Shown here in pieces: positions 1 to 8,545 of a DNA stretch of 64,000 nucleotides; within the stretch, counting starts at the first letter, position 1, and every line of letters begins with the position of its first letter. The position numbers and the translations under genes are program-made. Under the pieces are notes generated by a model, which saw only the letters and a program-made list of their open reading frames with translations, was not told the origin of the DNA and did not search any database. This DNA is from Bacteroidales bacterium UBA7009. Its GTDB lineage: Bacteria > Bacteroidota > Bacteroidia > Bacteroidales > Paludibacteraceae. Location: contig DJXH01000008.1 in assembly GCA_002449665.1 (NCBI GenBank), positions 1 through 64,000 of the forward strand. Reading direction: 5' to 3'.

Positions 1-33
1 AGGGGGTCGTAGGTTCAAGCCCTACAGAGACCA
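1..33 (+). tRNA. tRNA, 3' part only
   Basis: The window opens inside a tRNA. The T arm is seen as GTAGG-TTCAAGC-CCTAC at 9-25, followed by a seven-base acceptor strand AGAGACC and discriminator A at 33. CCA is not encoded (CTC follows), which is common in Bacteroidota. The anticodon lies outside the window, so the isotype cannot be called; the matching 5' acceptor strand should read GGTCTCT. Confidence 0.85.
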
Positions 34-36
34 CTC

Positions 37-76
37 AAAAAATTAGCGATGAACATTTGTTCGTCGCTAATTTTTT
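37..76. terminator. Hairpin terminator after the tRNA
   Basis: An inverted repeat pairs ATTAGCGATGA-like bases at 42-52 with 61-71 (one G-U pair). It is flanked by an A run (37-41) and a T run (71-76), so it can terminate transcription in both directions. It lies between the tRNA and the converging gene that ends at 91. Confidence 0.8.
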
Positions 77-90
77 GTCTTTTAATTTGG

Positions 91-873
91 TTACTCCTGT
101 GTTGTGATTGTCTGCAATTTGCTTTCCATCTGCTTTGTAACGCCGTAGCCGAAGAGGGCGAAGTCGGCTTTGAGCGGGTCGTCAGAAAAAACTTCTGCCA
201 AAGTGGCTGTAAGTCTTTTGGCTGCTGACATAGAGGCAGTGCGAGATGATATAAGTGAGAGCGATTGTGCCTCTGTCAGCACGTGGGTGTCAAGAGGCAT
301 AATAAGCGTAGAAGGGGAGATGAAAGTCCATAGACCCAAATCAACTGGCGAACCTGTTCTGACCATCCAGCGAAGAAACATAGCGACACGCTTGCAGCAC
401 GAAGTCGTGTCCTTTGGTATTATGCCTCCGCTGCCGTGCTTAGCAAAGAAGCGGCAAAGGCAGTCTATCGCTTCAAAGCCTGTCTGTGCGTTTTGCCTTA
501 CGTAGTTGCCTATGCTGCCGTGCTCGTTAAGAAGAAGACGGCAAGAAGTAAGAAACGCGTTCATATCGGCGTTCGTGTAGAGGCGGTAGAAACAGGTGTG
601 GTTATTGGCTTTTATGACAGAGTTAAATTTGCCGGACTTAATCCAATTGTACATATCACCTCCGCTCGCCTGCAAGAGAGATTCAATCTTGGGCATAAAC
701 TGCTTGCGGCTGCCGTAGCTCAGTGCCTGTGCAACAAAGGCGGTCGTTTCTTGGTTTTCAACCCCGCTCACTTGATGCATAAAATACGAGGGGTCGCCGA
801 TGATAAAATCGGCGACCTCGTATCTGTCTGCATATTCTTGCAGTTGTCGTTTTATAGTCTGTGGGATATTCAC
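91..873 (-). CDS. TIGR02757/DUF2400 family protein
   Basis: A 260-residue protein recognised as the DUF2400 (TIGR02757) family, common in Bacteroidota and of unknown biochemical function. Seen in the sequence: a central motif KRVAMFLRWMVR followed by VDLGLW and LIMPLDTHV, the signature of the family, and a C-terminal KADFALFGYGV. No signal peptide, so probably cytosolic. The start is a GTG at 873 that directly abuts the TAA stop of the aldolase gene (874-876), which implies translational coupling and a two-gene transcript from the promoter at 1920-1951. Family assignment is firm; the role is unknown. Confidence 0.85.
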   Translation of the reverse strand: MNIPQTIKRQLQEYADRYEVADFIIGDPSYFMHQVSGVENQETTAFVAQALSYGSRKQFMPKIESLLQASGGDMYNWIKSGKFNSVIKANNHTCFYRLYTNADMNAFLTSCRLLLNEHGSIGNYVRQNAQTGFEAIDCLCRFFAKHGSGGIIPKDTTSCCKRVAMFLRWMVRTGSPVDLGLWTFISPSTLIMPLDTHVLTEAQSLSLISSRTASMSAAKRLTATLAEVFSDDPLKADFALFGYGVTKQMESKLQTITTQE

Positions 874-1872
874 TTACGCTTTTCCGTCCGAACCGAGGAC
901 GTTGATGATTTTGTGTTTATATAGTTCTGTCATCAGGTCGCGAGCAGGACCGCAGTATTTGCGCGGGTCGAACTCACCTGGTTTCTCGGCAAACACTTTG
1001 CGAACGGCTGCCGTGAAAGCAAGGCGTGAGTCGGAGTCGATGTTGATTTTGCATACTGCCGACTTGCTTGCTTGGCGCAGTTGTTCCTCAGGAATACCTA
1101 CTGCATCGGGCAGTTTGCCGCCGTATTTGTTGATCATATCAACATACTCTTGCGGTACGGAAGATGAGCCGTGCAGTACGATGGGGAAGCCGGGCAGTTT
1201 TTCCATTACGGCATCAAGTACGTCGAAAGCGAGTGGGGGAGGAACGAGGCGACCTGTCTTCGGGTCGCGGGTGCATTGTTCGGGTTTGAATTTATATGCG
1301 CCGTGGCTGGTGCCGATAGAGATAGCGAGGCTGTCGCAGCCGGTGCGGGTGGCGAAGTCAATTACCTCTTCGGGTTTGGTGTAGTGGCTTTCTTCTGCCT
1401 GTACCTCGTCTTCCACGCCGGCGAGAACGCCAAGTTCTGCTTCAACGGTAACATCGTATTTGTGAGCATACTCAACCACTTGCTTGGTCAGAGCGATATT
1501 CTCTTCGTAGGGCAGTGCGGAGCCGTCAATCATCACGCTTGAGAATCCGAAGTCAACGCAGCTCTTGCATAGTTCGAAGCTGTCGCCGTGGTCAAGGTGA
1601 AGACATATCTGCGGGTTCTCCCAACCGAGTTCTTTAGCATATTCCACTGCACCTTGTGCCATATAGCGGAGCAGTGTTTGGTTGGCGTAGTTGCGTGCGC
1701 CTTTGCTCACTTGAAGAATGACGGGTGATTTGGTTTCTGCGGCAGCCTTGATGATGGCTTGGAGTTGCTCCATGTTGTTGAAGTTGAAAGCGGGGATGGC
1801 ATAGCCGCCTTTGATGGCTTTGGCAAACATCTCACGGGTGTTGACCAGTCCTAATTCTTTGTAACTTACCAT
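874..1872 (-). CDS. fba: Class II fructose-1,6-bisphosphate aldolase
   Basis: Cleaves fructose 1,6-bisphosphate to dihydroxyacetone phosphate and glyceraldehyde 3-phosphate in glycolysis and the reverse in gluconeogenesis; a cytosolic zinc enzyme. The 332-residue length and sequence match the long class II family of Bacteroidales. Seen: the zinc-binding LHLDHGDSFE near residue 90, EAELGVLAG with the second metal ligand region near 145, AISIGTSHGAYK near 185, and VLHGSSSVP near 233. The last residues include KINIDSDSR, the phosphate-binding segment. The gene has its own promoter (1920-1951) with an untranslated leader of about 40 nt and is followed without a gap by the DUF2400 gene. Confidence 0.95.
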   Translation of the reverse strand: MVSYKELGLVNTREMFAKAIKGGYAIPAFNFNNMEQLQAIIKAAAETKSPVILQVSKGARNYANQTLLRYMAQGAVEYAKELGWENPQICLHLDHGDSFELCKSCVDFGFSSVMIDGSALPYEENIALTKQVVEYAHKYDVTVEAELGVLAGVEDEVQAEESHYTKPEEVIDFATRTGCDSLAISIGTSHGAYKFKPEQCTRDPKTGRLVPPPLAFDVLDAVMEKLPGFPIVLHGSSSVPQEYVDMINKYGGKLPDAVGIPEEQLRQASKSAVCKINIDSDSRLAFTAAVRKVFAEKPGEFDPRKYCGPARDLMTELYKHKIINVLGSDGKA

Positions 1873-1919
1873 AGTTTTGTTGTTTTACGTTGTTATTTTT
1901 GTTTTCAGTTAAAACGCTG

Positions 1920-1951
1920 CAAAGGTATAGAAAAAGGTTTATTTGCACAAA
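1920..1951 (-). promoter_or_regulatory. Bacteroidota-type promoter of fba
   Basis: On the minus strand the sequence reads TTTG (1951-1948), 20 bases, then TACCTTTG (1927-1920), matching the Bacteroidota -33/-7 consensus. Transcription would begin near 1913. The -33 element lies inside the loop of the terminator hairpin of the upstream gene. Confidence 0.8.
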
Positions 1952-1974
1952 TATTTAGGCAAATAAACCTTTTT
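1931..1974 (-). terminator. Strong terminator of the 2016-8198 gene
   Basis: A perfect 16-bp stem, AAAAAGGTTTATTTGC at 1931-1946 pairing with 1959-1974, with a 12-nt loop and a U run at the 3' end of the minus transcript. It lies 42 bp beyond the stop codon of the long surface-protein gene and overlaps the fba promoter. Confidence 0.8.
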
Positions 1975-2015
1975 CACTATGTCGGGTTGTCAAATCCCGA
2001 TATGCTTACCGGCAC

Positions 2016-5000
2016 TTATTTGGTGCCGATAATGCTGTATCGTTGTCCGTCCGGGAGGATGATATATAGTATTCCGTTATGTATTTCTTTTCTGACTGTG
2101 GTATCGTTGCTATTGACGGAGTCAAGAGCGGTAGGAGTACCTTTTGTGCGGAAAGGAATAGTGTTCTCATATATCACAGTATCGTCTTTAGTAACGAATA
2201 CGGAGTAGGAGTATTCGGTGCCTGCGTTCAGACCGCGAATGGTGTATTGCCATCCGCCTGTTGCTTGGAGTGATTCTGCTGCTTGCGGACTGCGACCTGA
2301 GCGGTCTGGAGAGCCGAAGGCGATGGATATCAACTGACCTATGGAGTTGAACTCAAGTTCGCATATTATTTCCTCGCCTTTCTTGATGACGATAGTGTAG
2401 ATGACGGCATTGTCAATAGCAGGCCAAGTAACGACAACGCTGTTTTCCGTTGCTTCGGCTTGCGGTTCGATGGCAGGTTCGTCCGTAGTTATCTCTTCGG
2501 CTTCGGTGTCGGGTATGTCAAATGAGTTTTGCCAGCCCCAACCGGGTACATAATATATGTTTTTGCTGTCGTGGCGCAGGTCGTCTGTCTGATAGACTTT
2601 GTTATTCCATGCTGGGTCAGACGAATCGGAAGGCATTGCGGCAAAGATAGCGTTCTCAAAACCTATAGGCACTTTCACTTCATACCATCCTTCGTGTCCC
2701 TCCACAGGTGTCATCCATTCCGTCCATTGTCCTGAACGATCATCAAGCCAGTACCAGACTACGAACTTACTGTCGGATGTGTCATAGTAATAGAGTGTGT
2801 AAGACGGTATCTCAGTACCTTCTATAGCGCGAATATCACAATTCCCCCAGATAGAATGGCTCTTATATGCGTAGAAAGCGTTTCCGGGGACATAGACTAC
2901 AATAGAAATGTTAAGTTTGGTGTATTCGTTAAGTTCGCAAGGTATATCGCTTGTTGAGTTGATGGTTATCTCTTGCAGATTATTAGCAAAGATAAAGGCA
3001 TTAACACCTATCGCCGTTACCGAAGCCGGCAGTGAGACAGACTCTACTTGAGCGGTAATAAACATCATAGCACTCTTGTCTTTGGTATATAACACTCCGT
3101 CTTCAAATACGAAATAGGGATTATCCTCGGCAAGTATGATGTTCTTGAGATAAAGAATACCGTCAAAGGCATGCGGGGACATGTTGTCGCCAAAGGCGGC
3201 TGTCTCGTCCCATACGCCGGTAACGCTCCAGTTTAATGTTTCTATTGCCGTATAGACAAAGGCTAACTGGCGGATGTACATTGCGCTTGACAGACTAATT
3301 TCAGTCAGAGACGAACACCCGAAGAAGGCAGAGGATCCAAACAGTATTACATTTTCGGTGTTGATGGATTTGAGATTTGTGCAGTAGTAGAAGCAGTTAT
3401 TGCCGATGGTTATCACGGACGGAGGCAGTACCACATTTTCTATTTTGGTATTATTTGCGAACACTTGTTCTCCTATACCGCCAACGGTGTATTTTTTGGA
3501 GTCTATCGTTACCTGCTCGGGAATGGTGATTGTATTTGAAGTGAGCACATCGCTGTTAAATCCTGTTACAAAGACGGTAGAGTCGTTAACGATAGTATAT
3601 TCCAACAGACTTTTGGCTTTCGTAACCGATGTAAGCACTAATGCAGGCTTATTGTCTTTAAGAATGACAACACCTGTTATATCTACGTTCCCCGATATGG
3701 GCTGACAACTGCTAAATGCCTCGTCAATAATACATTGTACCGTATCAGTATCGTTGTATATATTCAAAGCGTTGTCTGTTGCCATATTGACATTCAGTAT
3801 TTTGACTAATGAGGCAAGGTATTTGCCGGATGTTATGTCGGTAATAGTGGCATCAAGGGTAGGTAGTGTCCACGAGTAGTCGTCAAAATCGATGTATGCT
3901 TCGTTGATGGCATGATAGCCGTTCAACGTAGATTTAACACCTCCAATATACGCTACTCTGTTTATATAATTGTTGTCAAGTTCTTCGTTGACAAAGGCAA
4001 AGGCTCCATTGCCTTCATCGCTAAGATATATTGTCTTACCGTCTATGTAAGTAATAACTCCTATTGTCAGCATATCTGCGCCGTCTTTAACTTTTGACAA
4101 ATCGGCTAAATATCCCCTCCAAGTACATTTCTCATCTTCTTTGACGATAATCTCTTTGTCTTCGAAGACGGGATATGCCTTATAATCTTCAACGGATGTG
4201 CAAGGAGTAATATACACTTTGACATTGCTCGGCAACTCTATATTATGATTATTGACCTCAGGTACAAAACTTGTGCGTATGAAAAGAGTTTCAAGATTAG
4301 GTACGAAGAGGAACTCGTTAATGGTCCTCGTTGTGGATGGGAACTCAACATATTTGATATTCGGATAGCCGCTGAAACTGTTAAATCCTCCTATCTCTGT
4401 TACGCCTTCGGGTATAATAACCGTATCCCCTATACCTTCGGGTACATATCTAATGAGTTCAATGTCGCGGTTGTTATTTATCGAATAAACTATGCCGTCT
4501 ATGGAAGTCAGGTTCGGGTTGCTCTCATCCACGTTGATGCTTACAAGGTTGGGGCATTTGTAGAACACCTGACTTGATAAGAAACTGACTCCTTGGGGCA
4601 GAGTGACACTGACAAGATTTGTACATTCTTTGAATGCTTGACTGTTAATTGTGGTAACGTTATACTCTTTACCTTGATATTCCACTGTGTTCGGAATAAT
4701 AACTTTGCCGTCATCTGCTATCAGATGGTTATAACATTTCGTTACAGTTGCCGTCATTTCATCTTCATTATAACTATACACTAACGGGTCAACGGGCAGC
4801 AGGTCTTCACATTCGCCTTCAGTGGTATTTATGGCAAGTTTGCCCCAATTCTCACTATCGCTATATGAGGCTTTATCGGCACAGTCAAGTATGGTAAGCG
4901 TGCAGCCGTCAGCCACTCGTGTGAAAATTTCGCCACTCGTCTTGTGTGCAACTTTGGCGTTACATATTACTGACTTGAGGTTAGGACAGTAATTAAATGC

Positions 5001-8000
5001 CTCTTCTCCTATATAGCGTAATTGGGTGTTGAGCGTTATTTCAGTGAGATTATATGAACTTGCGCAGAATCTATCCGGAAGGAGCGTTACACCATCGCCT
5101 AAAACGATATTCTTAACATAATATAATGCTGAATTAATTACTATATTACACCTTTCGGCATTCCAATAGACCGTTTCGCAGTCTGCACCTACTATATAAG
5201 ATCTTACATCGGTTACATTTTTCGGTATGGTCAGCGACTTGAGATTAGGCATATTAATAAAGGCAAAACTCCCTATTTCCGTGAGGCTTTCCGGCAGAAT
5301 AACCTCGCTCAACTGAGAATAGGCAAACGCATCATCGACTATGGTAGTTATTCCGTTCGGCACTTCATACCTGCCGGTCATCTTTGCGGGAACACATATA
5401 AGGCGTGCTGGAATTGTATTCTTATTCATTAGCACACCATTGTCGCTTGCGTAATACTGATTGTTGGTATCTACATTTATATAACTCAAATTGGTGCAGC
5501 CATAGAAAGGTCTGTCATACTCAATTGTATTTATGCTGCTTGGTATATTTAGATATTTAAGTTTCTTTATGTCCCTAAAAGCACCGGCACCGATACCCGT
5601 AACTTTATACTCTTTTCCTTCGTAAGTGGTATATTCGGGAATGGTAACCGTGCTGTCGGTTATGAACTTTGCAGCGCAACTTGTTATTGTTGCAATCTTA
5701 TGTAATTCGTTATACTTATACCCGAACAATTCTGTAACGTCTTTCAGTACCTCTATGCCGCCGGTCTGTACAAAGAATCTTCCATTTGGACGGCTGTCTG
5801 TGATATACATTACACCCGTAAGCCGTAGTATAGAGTTCTTAGGATATTCTTCCTCGCTGACATTATATATTTCTGTGTAACTATAATATTCAGTACCATT
5901 AACATTGTAACTGCGTTTGTCATAGCAATAAGGTATTGAAATATTTACATACTCGTCTATGTTTACGCTGTCCATTACTATGTATTGAAGGTTGTAGTCT
6001 GTATTAGGCTCGTATGGCTTGATAGTATCCTGCGGTATAAGTGGCGATGAAATCTCTTTAACACTCAAAATAGACTTAATTTCAAAATAGTCTGAATATG
6101 TTTTGATGGCGGCAAGAATGTGAGTCCCTTCTTGTGGCAAAGAGAGAGCATTGTTTGTGAATGCTATTGATGCCATACCTGTTTCATCGCCGACAAACAG
6201 AATGGTTCCTTGGTATGACAAATAGTAGTCGGCATCTATAATGGCTGTTTTACCATAGTCTATCGTGTTGAGTTCGTTTATCTTTGATGTCAAAAGCGGA
6301 CTGACTGTAGCATTCTTTGCCAAAGACTGATAAGTCGTTACAAGGTCTACTTGTACGTATATGCGAGAAACTCCGTCAAAGGCGTTCTTACCTACTTGCG
6401 GCATACTGCTCTGAAACATCATTATGCTAATATCTCTGTTGTATCGGCTATAAAAGGCACTATCTCCCACAGATGTTATGTTGCTCGGGATATACAATTC
6501 TTGTAATCCCGCATCTACCATCGCCCCTTTGCCGATGGTGAGAACCTGCTCAGGGATGGTATAATAACTTTGATAGTACCAACGCGGGAAACAAACGAGT
6601 TCGGTGGTGTCGTTGGAATACAACACTCCGTCTAATGATATATATCGTTTGCTTCCTTCTATAGAAAAATACTTGAAGAATTGTTCGTTTATCTGAATGG
6701 CATCGATGTCTCTTATGGTGGAAGGCAGGTGCAATGTGTCCTTGTAATAAGAGGACGGAATAAACAGCAATGCCTCTTTATCTTTGTCATATAGTATCCC
6801 GTCTAACGAACTATAAACGATATTGGCAGCATCTACGTTGATAGCCGTGATATTCCAATTATATTTTAGTTGGGATAAATCATTGATGTTGACCAAACTT
6901 GCAGGCAGGTTAATTTCTCCCTTTTTCCCCTCCGGCACGAATATAAGGCTTGCCAAATCGCTGTCGTAAAGGTTGCCGTCATAGGAAGCGTAAAGGATAT
7001 TATCTTCTGCTACGTAGATATTAGCAAGCGAAGAGCAACTTGATAAGGCTGTTTCAGAAAGATTGATAAGAGAACGAGGAAGTGTAATCTCCTTTATGCC
7101 GCAGTTATAGAAAGCCTCATCACCAATGGTGGTCAGATTGTTAGAGAGTTTGACTTCCTCAAGATTATAACAGCCCCTAAATGCTTCGCTATTAACTACT
7201 GTTACATTATCGGGGATGGTAATACTTCTTAAGCGTTCACAATATTTGAAAGTCGTACTCGATATTTGAGTAATGCCTTCAGGGATATTGATTTGCTCAA
7301 GATGAATGCACATTTGAAACGCACCATAGCCGATGGAAGTGATGCTGTTGGGCAATACCACTTGTTTGAGAACTCCGCAACCGTTAAAAGCATAGGAAGA
7401 TATAGATGTTACCTTACACTCTATGCCGTCATAAAGCAGCACTTCCGGGATAATCAACACCGAGTCGGTCAATCCGTCTTCTACGTAACGGTCTATATAT
7501 GCTGTCTTGTAGTATGTGTTAAAACCGACTTTCAGCGGGGCCTTGCCAAAACAAGCATAAAGGGTATAGTTGCTGCTTGCGGAGATAGTAGTGATTTGTT
7601 TGCCTAACCCCAATGCATCAGTAAACCACCCTCTAAATGTCTTACCCTCAAGATATGGAGCCTGCAAAACTACAGAGCCGGACTCTACTGTTGTAGGATT
7701 GGCAAAACCCATTTTCCAGTAGTCGAAATAGCCGGTTTCATTCTTAAAGTTCGCTGTCTTGGGATAGGTAGTGCGCTGCGTGGAAAGGAAAAAAGCAGAG
7801 AGCGAGTATCTGAGCGCAGACGAACTGCTTGAAGGCAAAGTGAGCGAAGCATCCTGCTCTGCTGTCAGAGCATCCATATAATCAAGCAGCCAGCCGAACT
7901 GCGCACTTACGGCGGCATCCTCGAAGAACGCTGTTGTCATCGCTGCGGCTTCTGTAGGTATGCCTTTTACTACACGCTCATTGTCATTATTCCCCGTTAT

Positions 8001-8198
8001 CTCCGACAAAGGAGTCCAAGAGGATATACTGCCGCTGTATTTGTTCCAAGCGGCATTCAGTGCGTTGTACATATCCTGCTTGCTTGTCCAGCCGTAAGGG
8101 TTAGTTACGGCTCCCTCGGGCAGAACATAAGTTACCTCTGCCGATAGGCTTAATACCCATAGGCAGAGTGCTGATAATAAGATAAACTTGTTTTTCAT
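2016..8198 (-). CDS. Giant BspA-like leucine-rich-repeat protein, T9SS cargo
   Basis: A 2060-residue secreted surface protein. A signal peptide (MKNKFILLSALCLWVLSLSA) opens it. An InlB-like segment (KTFRGWFTD ... YTLYACFG) lies near residue 190-220. From about residue 250 to 1790 there are several blocks of LRR_5/BspA repeats of the form AFxxCxxLxxVxLPxSVTxIG, separated by spacers including KEYKVTGIGAGAF-type openings. The last ~250 residues hold a carbohydrate-binding-like segment (YYYDTSDSKFVVWYW), an FN3-like domain, and a T9SS type A sorting signal (KEIHNGILYIILPDGQRYSI). By family it would cross the outer membrane through T9SS and sit on the cell surface; the ligand is unknown. Composition is AT-richer than its neighbours. 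No consensus promoter was found between the upstream RNA terminator and its start. Confidence 0.9.
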   Translation of the reverse strand: MKNKFILLSALCLWVLSLSAEVTYVLPEGAVTNPYGWTSKQDMYNALNAAWNKYSGSISSWTPLSEITGNNDNERVVKGIPTEAAAMTTAFFEDAAVSAQFGWLLDYMDALTAEQDASLTLPSSSSSALRYSLSAFFLSTQRTTYPKTANFKNETGYFDYWKMGFANPTTVESGSVVLQAPYLEGKTFRGWFTDALGLGKQITTISASSNYTLYACFGKAPLKVGFNTYYKTAYIDRYVEDGLTDSVLIIPEVLLYDGIECKVTSISSYAFNGCGVLKQVVLPNSITSIGYGAFQMCIHLEQINIPEGITQISSTTFKYCERLRSITIPDNVTVVNSEAFRGCYNLEEVKLSNNLTTIGDEAFYNCGIKEITLPRSLINLSETALSSCSSLANIYVAEDNILYASYDGNLYDSDLASLIFVPEGKKGEINLPASLVNINDLSQLKYNWNITAINVDAANIVYSSLDGILYDKDKEALLFIPSSYYKDTLHLPSTIRDIDAIQINEQFFKYFSIEGSKRYISLDGVLYSNDTTELVCFPRWYYQSYYTIPEQVLTIGKGAMVDAGLQELYIPSNITSVGDSAFYSRYNRDISIMMFQSSMPQVGKNAFDGVSRIYVQVDLVTTYQSLAKNATVSPLLTSKINELNTIDYGKTAIIDADYYLSYQGTILFVGDETGMASIAFTNNALSLPQEGTHILAAIKTYSDYFEIKSILSVKEISSPLIPQDTIKPYEPNTDYNLQYIVMDSVNIDEYVNISIPYCYDKRSYNVNGTEYYSYTEIYNVSEEEYPKNSILRLTGVMYITDSRPNGRFFVQTGGIEVLKDVTELFGYKYNELHKIATITSCAAKFITDSTVTIPEYTTYEGKEYKVTGIGAGAFRDIKKLKYLNIPSSINTIEYDRPFYGCTNLSYINVDTNNQYYASDNGVLMNKNTIPARLICVPAKMTGRYEVPNGITTIVDDAFAYSQLSEVILPESLTEIGSFAFINMPNLKSLTIPKNVTDVRSYIVGADCETVYWNAERCNIVINSALYYVKNIVLGDGVTLLPDRFCASSYNLTEITLNTQLRYIGEEAFNYCPNLKSVICNAKVAHKTSGEIFTRVADGCTLTILDCADKASYSDSENWGKLAINTTEGECEDLLPVDPLVYSYNEDEMTATVTKCYNHLIADDGKVIIPNTVEYQGKEYNVTTINSQAFKECTNLVSVTLPQGVSFLSSQVFYKCPNLVSINVDESNPNLTSIDGIVYSINNNRDIELIRYVPEGIGDTVIIPEGVTEIGGFNSFSGYPNIKYVEFPSTTRTINEFLFVPNLETLFIRTSFVPEVNNHNIELPSNVKVYITPCTSVEDYKAYPVFEDKEIIVKEDEKCTWRGYLADLSKVKDGADMLTIGVITYIDGKTIYLSDEGNGAFAFVNEELDNNYINRVAYIGGVKSTLNGYHAINEAYIDFDDYSWTLPTLDATITDITSGKYLASLVKILNVNMATDNALNIYNDTDTVQCIIDEAFSSCQPISGNVDITGVVILKDNKPALVLTSVTKAKSLLEYTIVNDSTVFVTGFNSDVLTSNTITIPEQVTIDSKKYTVGGIGEQVFANNTKIENVVLPPSVITIGNNCFYYCTNLKSINTENVILFGSSAFFGCSSLTEISLSSAMYIRQLAFVYTAIETLNWSVTGVWDETAAFGDNMSPHAFDGILYLKNIILAEDNPYFVFEDGVLYTKDKSAMMFITAQVESVSLPASVTAIGVNAFIFANNLQEITINSTSDIPCELNEYTKLNISIVVYVPGNAFYAYKSHSIWGNCDIRAIEGTEIPSYTLYYYDTSDSKFVVWYWLDDRSGQWTEWMTPVEGHEGWYEVKVPIGFENAIFAAMPSDSSDPAWNNKVYQTDDLRHDSKNIYYVPGWGWQNSFDIPDTEAEEITTDEPAIEPQAEATENSVVVTWPAIDNAVIYTIVIKKGEEIICELEFNSIGQLISIAFGSPDRSGRSPQAAESLQATGGWQYTIRGLNAGTEYSYSVFVTKDDTVIYENTIPFRTKGTPTALDSVNSNDTTVRKEIHNGILYIILPDGQRYSIIGTK

Positions 8199-8249
8199 AG
8201 AGATTGATTATAAGTTGGTTATTGTGTGAGATGACTGTATGTATATATA

Positions 8250-8483
8250 CAAAAAAGTAGCGTGAAACTTCGCTGTCTCACTTGGGGTGTCCTGGCGTCC
8301 GGAATTGCCTATCCCTTCCAACTGATACGAACAAAGCTCACGCTAACGCGCAAGCAAAAGGCTTTGTCCTTGGAAGGGATGATTCTAAAATTTTCCGGAC
8401 TTTAGACGTCCCCAAGTAATAAGCTTATGCTTTCTATATAAATATATGTAGTTTACGTAATATGCGTACTTTGTGTACTATTT
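8250..8483 (-). ncRNA. Rod-shaped structured small RNA, 6S-like candidate
   Basis: In the 347-bp gap between two genes the minus strand can fold into one long rod. Pairing runs 8417-8410 with 8287-8280 (8 bp), 8400-8395 with 8302-8297 (6 bp), 8380-8370 with 8321-8311 (11 bp), 8367-8361 with 8337-8331 (7 bp), and a wobble-containing apical stem around a GUUA loop. Between the 6-bp and 11-bp stems is an asymmetric internal loop of 14 and 8 nt. It has its own promoter (8489-8518) and a terminator (8251-8281). The long rod with a central bubble resembles 6S RNA, which binds RNA polymerase, but no conserved 6S motif was verified. An alternative is a structured leader of the gene starting at 8198. 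The 5' end is inferred from the promoter. Confidence 0.6.
8251..8281 (-). terminator. Terminator of the structured RNA
   Basis: On the minus strand GTGAGAC (8281-8275) pairs with GTTTCAC (8268-8262, one G-U), with a 6-nt loop, and is followed after five bases by six U (8256-8251). It suggests that the RNA ends before the surface-protein gene at 8198. Confidence 0.6.
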
Positions 8484-8488
8484 TGCCG

Positions 8489-8518
8489 CAAAGGTACGGC
8501 AAAATTTTGAAAATCAAA
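8489..8518 (-). promoter_or_regulatory. Promoter of the structured RNA
   Basis: Minus strand TTTG (8518-8515), 18 bases, TACCTTTG (8496-8489). The spacing is one or two bases shorter than in the other promoters of this window. Transcription would start near 8483. Confidence 0.65.
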
Positions 8519-8545
8519 AGGATTTTTCACTTTTCACCTTTCAAT

